Source: Lachnospiraceae bacterium UBA7109 (GTDB taxonomy: Bacteria; Bacillota; Clostridia; Lachnospirales; Lachnospiraceae). From it: 6,879 nt of DNA. This document shows positions 1-4,946 of the stretch, piece by piece. The DNA lies in assembly GCA_002492335.1 (NCBI GenBank), contig DKYD01000063.1, positions 9,345-16,223 of the forward strand. Reading direction: 5' to 3'. The position numbers and the translations under genes were made by a program. Each line of letters begins with the position of its first letter. The stretch's first letter is position 1. Below the pieces are notes generated by a model, which did not search any database, was not told the DNA's origin, and saw only the letters and a list, made by a program, of their open reading frames with translations.

Positions 1-166
1 TTTCATTTACAGACCATTCTACATAGATATCATCGGTGCGTCGCTTTGCCACAGTTTCCAGCACTTCCGTAGAAGGAGTTCCGGGATATCCGGAGACAAG
101 ACCCACTCCGGCGGCGACAGCGCCCAGGGCGATGGCCTCGTTGCCCATTAAAAATTCTTTATGCAT
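1..166 (-). CDS. iorA: Indolepyruvate:ferredoxin oxidoreductase alpha subunit, N-terminal part
   Basis: The minus strand reads ATG at 166-164 and stays open to the window edge (55 codons). The protein begins MHKEFLMGNEAIALGAV, followed by SGYPGTPSTEVLETV and IYVEWSVNE. The 'MGNEAIA...GYPGTPSTE...EWSVNE' pattern is the characteristic start of IorA, where the POR_N (pyruvate:ferredoxin oxidoreductase N-terminal) thiamine-diphosphate domain opens. With IorB the enzyme oxidatively decarboxylates aryl pyruvates from aromatic amino acids to aryl-acetyl-CoA, reducing ferredoxin, in the cytoplasm of anaerobes. A ribosome binding site, AGAGGTG on the minus strand (178-172), lies 5 nt before the ATG, which supports this start. 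Most of the gene is outside the window, so iorB linkage cannot be seen. It is divergent from the plus-strand operon and is probably functionally unrelated to it. Confidence 0.9.
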   Translation of the reverse strand, partial: MHKEFLMGNEAIALGAVAAGVGLVSGYPGTPSTEVLETVAKRRTDDIYVEWSVNE

Positions 167-190
167 AAGTTCACCTCTGTAGTGTTTTTA

Positions 191-214
191 TTTTCTTATT
201 CTATCATAAGAAAA
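191..214. repeat. Perfect 9-bp inverted repeat over the iorA -10
   Basis: TTTTCTTAT (191-199) and ATAAGAAAA (206-214) are perfect reverse complements around a 6-nt centre, TCTATC. The dyad covers the predicted iorA -10 element (198-203), where a bound repressor would block RNA polymerase. It is AT-rich and does not match a Rex or PerR/Fur box that I recognise. It could also be a weak transcript hairpin or a chance feature of AT-rich DNA. Confidence 0.45.
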
Positions 215-226
215 AATGCATTACAA
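198..226 (-). promoter_or_regulatory. Probable sigma-A promoter of iorA
   Basis: Read on the minus strand, TTGTAA (226-221) and TAGAAT (203-198) are separated by exactly 17 bp. Each has one or two differences from the sigma-A consensus TTGACA/TATAAT. Transcription would start near 191, about 25 bases before the iorA ATG, leaving room for the AGAGGTG ribosome binding site. The call rests on motif match and spacing only. Confidence 0.6.
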
Positions 227-264
227 GAAGCAGACAGCACGCTGGTCACTATAAAACAAATCTG

Positions 265-295
265 CAAAATTAGCGCGGTTAACGCCAAAATTAGC
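265..295 (+). promoter_or_regulatory. Direct repeat with 21-bp period, candidate LytTR regulator binding site
   Basis: CAAAATTAGC occurs perfectly at 265-274 and again at 286-295, exactly 21 bp apart, which is two helical turns. LytTR-domain regulators such as AgrA and ComE bind pairs of roughly 9-bp direct repeats with this centre-to-centre distance, placed just upstream of a poor -35 region. The second copy ends one base before the expected -35 hexamer of the promoter at 296-324, and the first gene downstream encodes a LytTR regulator. The half-site sequence itself is only a partial match to published AgrA/ComE half-sites, so the binding factor is an inference from geometry and context. Confidence 0.55.
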
Positions 296-324
296 ATGAG
301 TGGGTGGGAATTATTTGATATAAT
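296..324 (+). promoter_or_regulatory. Candidate activator-dependent promoter of the operon
   Basis: TATAAT at 319-324 is a perfect -10 hexamer. The hexamer 17 bp upstream (ATGAGT, 296-301) is a poor -35, and no better one lies at 16-18 bp. A strong -10 with a missing -35, directly downstream of a phased direct repeat, is the usual picture of a promoter that needs an activator. It leaves a leader of about 40 bases, AT-rich, before the start codon at 373. Confidence 0.5.
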
Positions 325-372
325 AAAATAAAATATATTATTTTTAACATTTTTTGCAGAAGGAATGGTATT

Positions 373-1104
373 ATGAGAATAGCAATCTGTGATGACTGCA
401 TGGAGGATATCCGCACGCTGAAGAGCTTTCTGGGCAGACATGAGGTCAGTGTGTATTCAGGCGCAGATAAGTTTCTTGAAGATATAGAAGAAAAAAATAT
501 ATTGTACGACTTGTATCTGATAGACATCTATCTGGATGGCGGCGCAGGAGATGCCGATTATATGGAAGAACCAGGTATGAATGGCATAGAACTGGCCAGA
601 CGTCTGCGTGAGCATAATGAAGAGGCAGCGATCTGTTTTGTTTCTGCCAGTGATGATTTTTACAGAGAAGCCTATGATCTTTATGCGGTTCAGTATCTGA
701 TAAAGCCTGTACAGAAAGAAGCAATCGAGCAGCTCCTTGAAAAAGTGTCAAAGAACCTTGTCAGAAAGAAAGAGCAGAAACTTTCTTTTCAGTACCGTGG
801 GCAGTCAGGGAAGATCCCGTATGGGAAGATTTTGTATATTATGAGCAGGGAACACACACTTTCTATTCATTGTACGGATGGAACAGTACAGGAATGCCGG
901 GGGAAGCTTTCAGAACTGGCGATGAGGATATGTGGAGAGATATTCATGCGCTGTCATCAAAGCGTTCTTGTTAATATGTATTACGTGGATAATTTAAAAG
1001 GTGCAGAGCTGACGGTTGCAGGGCAATCGCTTCCGGTGTCCAGACGGTATTATGCCGATGTGAAAAAACGGTATCAGGAGATATTGTTTGAGGAGGTGGA
1101 CTGA
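373..1104 (+). CDS. LytTR-family response regulator (AgrA-like)
   Basis: A 243-residue cytoplasmic transcription factor with a receiver domain (about 1-122) and a LytTR DNA-binding domain (about 137-238). Visible receiver residues are the acidic pair D7-D8, phosphoacceptor D51 in YDLYLIDIYL, the switch serine S91 in CFVSAS, and K111-P112. LytTR hallmarks are IPYGKILYIMSREHTLSIH, FMRCHQSVLVNMYYV and LPVSRRYY. The start is fixed by AGAAGGA (358-364), 8 nt upstream. Oddly, about 12 extra residues (roughly 55-66, Gly/Ala/Asp/Glu-rich) sit between D51 and the PGMNGIE motif, which usually follows four residues after the aspartate. The stop TGA overlaps the kinase start by one base, so the two are a translationally coupled pair. 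It probably controls its own operon through the repeat at 265-295. The family is certain; the targets are inferred. Confidence 0.93.
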   Translation: MRIAICDDCMEDIRTLKSFLGRHEVSVYSGADKFLEDIEEKNILYDLYLIDIYLDGGAGDADYMEEPGMNGIELARRLREHNEEAAICFVSASDDFYREAYDLYAVQYLIKPVQKEAIEQLLEKVSKNLVRKKEQKLSFQYRGQSGKIPYGKILYIMSREHTLSIHCTDGTVQECRGKLSELAMRICGEIFMRCHQSVLVNMYYVDNLKGAELTVAGQSLPVSRRYYADVKKRYQEILFEEVD

Positions 1105-2402
1105 TGACAGTTTTGCGTGATTTATCTTTGGTATGGTCGCTCTTTCACATACTGATTCTTTTCATGCTGTTGTACCGCTCTCGTTATCCGGGGAGAACAA
1201 CCTTTATTCTTACGGTTATTACAATGGGACCGTTGATTGGTCTGAATGTGGCAGGCGTCATCTTATACGGAGCGGGAGTTATGGGAAAGTTGTTCATACT
1301 GACGTGTACGCTGCCCAGTCTGCTGTTTTTCTGGGTTATCTCGAAGGATAAGAAGGGAAAATTTTTCTTTACCTTCTGTATGGCCGATACCGTGGCACTT
1401 TGGATCATGGCAGTGACGAATGTGGTAGATTTCTATTTCGGAGGGCAGCGGTATATTTTGATGCTGCTTGGCAGACTTGTGTTGTTTCCGTTAGCGGAAT
1501 GGGCAGCGCTTCGATATCTGAAGAAACCATATCTGGAGCTTCAGGAATCGGTGACAGAGGGATGGAGTGTCTTTGCAGGAATGACGGCGCTTTATTATGT
1601 GCTGCTGGCTGTGGAAGCGAACTTTCCTGTAGTTATTACGGGAAGACCTCAGGAGCTCCCGACCTTTATCCTGATACTGGGGCTGATGCCCCTGACCTAT
1701 GCTACCATTTTTATAGCAATGTACAGGCAGCTTTTATTATACCGGAAGCGGCATAGTGAGCGCATCCTCCAGGAACAGAAGATCAGTCTGGAGGCACAGC
1801 TTGGCAATCGGGAAGCTATTTTGAAAATGAAACACGATATGCGGGGATATGTGGTTACACTGTCAGGGTTGCTGGCTGCCGGGGAAATGAAAGAGGCACA
1901 GAATTATTTGAAGAGTGTGGAGATACAGATGAGTACTTTGCCCGGGCAGTTCTGCGCAAACCCATACATAAATGCGGTGGTCAGTCATTATTACCAGAAA
2001 CTGCAGGATGTGGGAGCAGAATGCAGGATAGACATGCAGATCGGGGAGGAAGAACTGCCCTATATGGAATTATGTCAGATACTTTCTAACGGGTTGGAAA
2101 ATGCGTGTGACGCCGTAAAAGGGCTTGAACCGGAAAAACGAAAGGTTTCTGTGCAGATGAAGTACAGCAGGGATTATCTTGTTATCCGTATTAAAAACCG
2201 TTGCAGAGACGGGTTGTATGTAGAAAAAGGTGAAATACCTGCTACAGATAAAGAGGGGTATGGCCACGGTTTTGGACTCGCAACAGTGCAGGAGGCGGCC
2301 GGGAAGCTGGAAGGAGAAATGTTCTGTTATACAGAAAACGGAAATTTTGTGTTGGATGTGATGGTATTTTTGAAGCACAGAAAGAAAGGAGCAGACAGAT
2401 GA
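1104..2402 (+). CDS. GHKL-type sensor histidine kinase (AgrC/HPK10-like)
   Basis: A 432-residue membrane sensor, the expected partner of the preceding regulator. Residues 1-210 form six or seven hydrophobic membrane segments with short loops, so the sensor is embedded in the membrane with no large outer domain. A basic, coiled-coil-like linker (about 212-240) leads to the phosphorylation box KMKHDMRGYVVTLSGLL, with H244 as the likely phosphorylated histidine. The ATPase domain shows the N-box QILSNGLENACDAV (N329, N333) and the glycine box YGHGFGLATVQEAAGKL (387-401). This matches the HATPase_c_5/GHKL class that senses peptides in agr-type systems. AGGAGGTGG (1091-1099) precedes the ATG. The start overlaps the regulator's stop (TGATG) and the end overlaps the next gene by ATGA. 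No agrB/agrD-like gene is visible, so the ligand is unknown. Confidence 0.92.
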   Translation: MTVLRDLSLVWSLFHILILFMLLYRSRYPGRTTFILTVITMGPLIGLNVAGVILYGAGVMGKLFILTCTLPSLLFFWVISKDKKGKFFFTFCMADTVALWIMAVTNVVDFYFGGQRYILMLLGRLVLFPLAEWAALRYLKKPYLELQESVTEGWSVFAGMTALYYVLLAVEANFPVVITGRPQELPTFILILGLMPLTYATIFIAMYRQLLLYRKRHSERILQEQKISLEAQLGNREAILKMKHDMRGYVVTLSGLLAAGEMKEAQNYLKSVEIQMSTLPGQFCANPYINAVVSHYYQKLQDVGAECRIDMQIGEEELPYMELCQILSNGLENACDAVKGLEPEKRKVSVQMKYSRDYLVIRIKNRCRDGLYVEKGEIPATDKEGYGHGFGLATVQEAAGKLEGEMFCYTENGNFVLDVMVFLKHRKKGADR

Positions 2403-3058
2403 GTAAGGTTGCAGAAGAGAAGCAGAAGGAAGAACAGAATGGATTGAGGCATCGGATATTTACAGTTATCGGAGTTTTTCTTTGTGTCATTTTGATCCCG
2501 ATTCTGTTATTAAATATTACGCTTATTTTGAAAAGTTATATGAACAAAGAGGAAGTGCCCAGTGTCGGAGGGTATCTTCCTATGATTGTTCTCACGGATT
2601 CCATGTATCCTGAGATCAAAAGCGGGGATTTGATTATCTGTCACACAATGGAAGCAAAGGATGTGAAGGAAGGGGATATTATTTCCTTTTTTGACCCGGA
2701 AGGAAATGGGACGAGTGTAGTAACTCACCGTGTGTCATCTGTTCAGGAAGAAAATGGTGTATATAGCTTCAGAACAAAAGGTGACGCCAATAACAGCGAA
2801 GACAGTTCGCCGGTTCCGGCTGAAAATCTTGTCGGTGTGTATCGGACAAGGATTCCCGGCGCAGGTAATGTGGCGATGTTTATGCAGACAACACCGGGAC
2901 TTATGGTTTGTGTGCTCCTGCCTTTGATTTTACTTATATGCTATGATATTGTGCGCCGCAGGATTTACGAAAAGAGTAGAAAAGAGGATACAGAAGCGCT
3001 TCTTGCGGAGCTGGAAGAGCTGAAAAAAGCGAAGCAAAAGACAGAGGAACAAAAATAA
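2399..3058 (+). CDS. Signal peptidase I, ER/SipW type (first copy)
   Basis: A 219-residue membrane serine protease that removes signal peptides on the outer face of the membrane. An N-terminal membrane segment (about 19-44) precedes the catalytic block LTDSMYPEIKSGD with nucleophile S68. H110 in VVTHRV takes the place of the lysine of ordinary bacterial signal peptidases, which marks the ER/SipW subtype. KGDANNSED holds the conserved aspartate D129. A second membrane segment (about 166-184) is followed by a 35-residue, Lys/Glu-rich, probably coiled-coil cytoplasmic tail. AAAGGAG (2385-2391) lies 7 nt before the ATG, and the start overlaps the kinase stop by 4 bases, so translation is coupled to the sensor. 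SipW enzymes process TasA-family precursors, and such genes follow directly. No gene symbol is given because a second SipW-type gene lies downstream. Confidence 0.92.
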   Translation: MSKVAEEKQKEEQNGLRHRIFTVIGVFLCVILIPILLLNITLILKSYMNKEEVPSVGGYLPMIVLTDSMYPEIKSGDLIICHTMEAKDVKEGDIISFFDPEGNGTSVVTHRVSSVQEENGVYSFRTKGDANNSEDSSPVPAENLVGVYRTRIPGAGNVAMFMQTTPGLMVCVLLPLILLICYDIVRRRIYEKSRKEDTEALLAELEELKKAKQKTEEQK

Positions 3059-3081
3059 TATAGAAGGAAAGGAAGGAATCT

Positions 3082-4011
3082 ATGAGCCGGACATATAAAA
3101 CAGAAAATATTTCTGGAAAAGAAAAAACAATCAGAATATGGTCAGGTATGTTCTTCCTTTTACTGTTTGTTTCGGTGTCGGGAATCGTACTTTGTATGCG
3201 AATGGGTATTTATGTCTATCTGGAGAGGGCAGATACGGCGGTGGAATTGGTTTCAGAGCTCCAGGAGAGTGTAAGGCAGGAGGCCGGAAGAACATATTCT
3301 CCCGAAAATTCCCGTGTATCAGGAGGAACCGATGCATCAAGGAGAGGATTTGAGGTCAGAGATGATCAGAAGATATGGGATACCGAGACGGAAATTGAAT
3401 TATTTCATGCAGTATATGAAAACGGCGATGCAGCTGTGACTGTTGCCGGTGAAAATGGAGAAAAGGTATTCGCTCCGGGAACAGATCATTCATATACATT
3501 TCAGCTGATCAACAGCAGCGACAGCAGTGTCCGTTATCACATGGAGGCGTCTGCGTGGTTTTCGGACGGAATACAGGAAGGCGAGATTCCGATCCGTGTA
3601 AGAATGAAAGACTATACAGGTCGTTATCTGCTGGGAAATGAGCAAAGCTTTGAACCTTTTGAGAAGATGAATGAAATTTCAGAGGAAGCAGCGCTCAGTG
3701 CAGACAGGTATACTGCATATACATTAGACTGGCAGTGGCCGTTTGAATCGGGACAGGATGAACTGGATACTTTTCTGGGGAATCTTGCTGTGGATCAGGA
3801 GCTTCGCCTGAAGGTGAAGCTCCGTATTGTAGCGGAGCAGGATACAGGTTCTGATGCAGTCGGAGGTATTCCGAAGACGGGAGATACTTCCCGGATATGG
3901 ATTTATGCAGGCATGACTGCAGCGTCCCTCTTTATGATAGTTGTCCTTCTGGTATTCAGACGCCGGAAAAGTAAAAAGGAAAAAAACGAAAGAACAGATG
4001 AAAATTATTAG
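3082..4011 (+). CDS. TasA-like surface protein with LPXTG-type (IPKTGD) sorting signal
   Basis: A 309-residue surface protein, probably joined to peptidoglycan by a sortase. It has an N-terminal hydrophobic segment (about 21-46), a charged spacer, and a beta-rich region (about 105-252) that resembles the next gene. Shared are the 'APGT' turn (131-134) and LDWQWPFESGQDELDTFLGN (215-234), matching the W-x-WPF-x-x-G...DT-x-LGN block of the 4106-4777 product. The C-terminus has IPKTGD (263-268), a hydrophobic stretch (about 272-292) and RRRKSKK: a complete cell-wall sorting signal. GGAAGG (3071-3076) precedes the ATG. It lacks the A-[KR]-Y...ARVA processing block of the two free TasA-like proteins, so how its N-terminus is cleaved is unclear. 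No sortase gene is in the window. A fibre-anchoring role is inferred, by analogy with pilus base subunits and Bacillus TapA. Confidence 0.85.
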   Translation: MSRTYKTENISGKEKTIRIWSGMFFLLLFVSVSGIVLCMRMGIYVYLERADTAVELVSELQESVRQEAGRTYSPENSRVSGGTDASRRGFEVRDDQKIWDTETEIELFHAVYENGDAAVTVAGENGEKVFAPGTDHSYTFQLINSSDSSVRYHMEASAWFSDGIQEGEIPIRVRMKDYTGRYLLGNEQSFEPFEKMNEISEEAALSADRYTAYTLDWQWPFESGQDELDTFLGNLAVDQELRLKVKLRIVAEQDTGSDAVGGIPKTGDTSRIWIYAGMTAASLFMIVVLLVFRRRKSKKEKNERTDENY

Positions 4012-4012
4012 C

Positions 4013-4054
4013 ATATTCTTCTTCCGGAAGCCACGTTCCGGGACGGATGAATAT
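4013..4054 (+). other. Intercistronic RNA hairpin upstream of the major subunit gene
   Basis: ATATTC (4013-4018) pairs with GAATAT (4049-4054). Inside, TTCCGGAA (4022-4029) pairs with TTCCGGGA (4036-4043), with one T-G pair, around the 6-nt loop GCCACG. It starts two bases after the stop codon of the preceding gene. No T-run follows, so it does not look like a terminator. A stable stem at this position could block RNases or mark a processing site at the 5' side of the next cistron. It was found by eye with no folding energy calculated. Confidence 0.45.
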
Positions 4055-4087
4055 AAATGTATTCCGCCAGAAGGCGAGAACAATATG

Positions 4088-4094
4088 AAAGGAG
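4088..4094 (+). promoter_or_regulatory. Ribosome binding site that sets the start of the 4106 gene
   Basis: AAAGGAG lies 11 nt before the ATG at 4106. The other in-frame ATG at 4085 has only AAGGCGAG (4071-4078) upstream, and ATGs further upstream lie inside the previous gene. Starting at 4106 also gives a normal signal peptide beginning MKKNKMMRLASG, so 4106 is preferred. The 11-nt gap is slightly longer than usual. Confidence 0.7.
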
Positions 4095-4105
4095 ACTTTC
4101 TGAAT

Positions 4106-4777
4106 ATGAAGAAAAATAAAATGATGAGACTTGCTTCCGGTCTGCTGGTTGCAGTTCTTCTGACTACCTGTGTTATCAGCGGCACATTTGCAAAATATGT
4201 GACCAGTGCAGAAGGAACAGATACTGCAAGAGTTGCGAAGTGGGGCGTTGCAGTAACTGCAAATGGTGAGACGTTTAAAACTGAATATGCGAAAGATGAT
4301 ACTAGTTTCTCAATTGCTGCTAATACTGTAGTTTCTACAGATAAAGTAGTAGCGCCGGGAACAAAGGGAACAATGGCATCTATGACACTTTCCGGTACTC
4401 CGGAGGTGGCGGCCAGAGTCAGCTACGAGGGGCATTTTGACGTCAGCGATAACTGGACTGTTGACGGAGCATTTTACTGTCCGCTGGTGATTAAAGTCGG
4501 AGAGACAGCGATTTACGGTAGTGCCTGCACAAGTGCGGCAGAGTTTGAAAATGCTGTCAATGCAGCGATTAATGGCACAAGCAAAGATTATGCGGCAGGC
4601 ACTGACCTGAGCGCTGATACTATAAAAGGCGATAGTCTTGAAGTTTCATGGGAATGGCCATTTACAACTGGTGATGAAAATGATCAGAAAGATACAGCAC
4701 TTGGTAATCAGGCAGTAGTTAATAATGCAGCTACAGTTACACTTGATGTTAAAACAACAGTAACTCAGATTGATTAA
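4106..4777 (+). CDS. TasA-like secreted fibre protein, probable major subunit
   Basis: A 223-residue secreted protein with a SipW-type signal peptide: basic MKKNKMMR, a hydrophobic core, and a probable cut after TFA (A29|K30), followed by KYVTS and ARVAKWGV (41-48). This N-terminus is typical of the TasA/camelysin-like group in Lachnospiraceae. The mature part has a 'VAPGTKGTM' turn, alternating hydrophobic and polar beta-like stretches, WEWPFTTGDENDQKDTALGN (182-201), and a final strand VTLDVKTTVTQID. There is no sorting signal or C-terminal membrane segment, so it must be released or held by polymerisation. Two mature cysteines (C125, C141) could form a disulfide. The 5' and 3' thirds favour T- or A-ending codons (GCT, GTT, ACT, GGT), and hairpins flank the gene, both fitting high expression. 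TasA proteins form biofilm fibres; fibre formation here is inferred. Confidence 0.85.
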   Translation: MKKNKMMRLASGLLVAVLLTTCVISGTFAKYVTSAEGTDTARVAKWGVAVTANGETFKTEYAKDDTSFSIAANTVVSTDKVVAPGTKGTMASMTLSGTPEVAARVSYEGHFDVSDNWTVDGAFYCPLVIKVGETAIYGSACTSAAEFENAVNAAINGTSKDYAAGTDLSADTIKGDSLEVSWEWPFTTGDENDQKDTALGNQAVVNNAATVTLDVKTTVTQID

Positions 4778-4799
4778 ACGCTGCATGGGTACTTATAAA
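4770..4799 (+). promoter_or_regulatory. Possible internal promoter before the second sipW
   Basis: TTGATT (4770-4775), overlapping the end of the preceding gene, and TATAAA (4794-4799) are separated by 18 bp. Both are near sigma-A consensus. It would let the second peptidase and the genes after it be expressed apart from the first half of the operon. In AT-rich DNA such pairs also arise by chance. Confidence 0.3.
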
Positions 4800-4814
4800 G
4801 TAATAAAATGGAGA

Positions 4815-4845
4815 GGGGCCGGTTCACCGTGGCAGAACCGGTTCT
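4815..4845 (+). terminator. Hairpin, possible weak terminator or attenuator
   Basis: CCGGTTC (4819-4825) pairs with GAACCGG (4835-4841) around a 9-nt loop. Four more pairs, mostly G-T, extend it to 4815/4845. A pyrimidine-rich stretch up to 4860 follows instead of a clean T-run, so termination would be partial at best. It shares 4842-4845 with the next stem-loop, so the two structures may exclude each other. Partial stopping here would make more of the 4106 gene than of the downstream peptidase. Confidence 0.35.
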
Positions 4846-4918
4846 GTAACTCCTTTCTCTCGGCAGGCGCCTGTCAGGCTGTACAGATGACAGGGATCTG
4901 CCGATGGAAAGGACAGAA
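4842..4918 (+). other. Long imperfect stem-loop in the leader of the second sipW
   Basis: Nested pairings are TTCTG (4842-4846) with CAGAA (4914-4918), TCCTTTC (4851-4857) with GAAAGGA (4907-4913), TCGGCAG (4860-4866) with CTGCCGA (4898-4904), and CCTGTCA (4870-4876) with TGACAGG (4888-4894). They are separated by a 4-nt bulge and small internal loops. The 11-nt end loop (4877-4887) contains the palindrome CTGTACAG. The structure ends 17 bases before the AAGGAG of the next gene and has no T-run. A cis-acting RNA element (processing, stability or attenuation) is more likely than a terminator. It does not match a riboswitch family that I recognise. Confidence 0.5.
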
Positions 4919-4946
4919 TCATCTGTAAAGAAGCAAGGAGAAGGAT

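Noticed and set aside
216..254. 12-codon open frame (MHYKKQTARWSL) as a peptide pheromone
   Set aside because: There is no ribosome binding site, it lies upstream of the predicted plus-strand promoter, and it has no AgrD-like features.
296..331. 11-codon open frame (MSGWELFDIIK) as a signalling peptide
   Set aside because: It overlaps the predicted -35/-10 region, so it would not be transcribed from that promoter, and it has no ribosome binding site.
4001..4014. AAAATTATTAGCAT as a further copy of the CAAAATTAGC element
   Set aside because: It differs by a 3-base insertion, occurs once with no partner at 21 bp, and lies at the stop codon of a gene with no promoter behind it. Chance in AT-rich sequence is more likely.
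4021..4043. CCGGAA/TTCCGG hairpin as an intrinsic terminator
   Set aside because: No T-run follows (ACGGATGAAT...), and the next gene is only about 60 bases away on the same strand in the same functional cluster.
3941..4105. N-terminal extension of the 4106 gene from ATG 3941 or 4085
   Set aside because: The first 55 codons overlap the end of the previous gene and would put a long charged stretch before the signal peptide. AAAGGAG at 4088-4094 supports ATG 4106.
3724..4185. Minus-strand open frame of 153 codons
   Set aside because: It is antisense to the sorting signal of the 3082 gene and the signal peptide of the 4106 gene, both clearly coding on the plus strand. No ribosome binding site or domain was seen.
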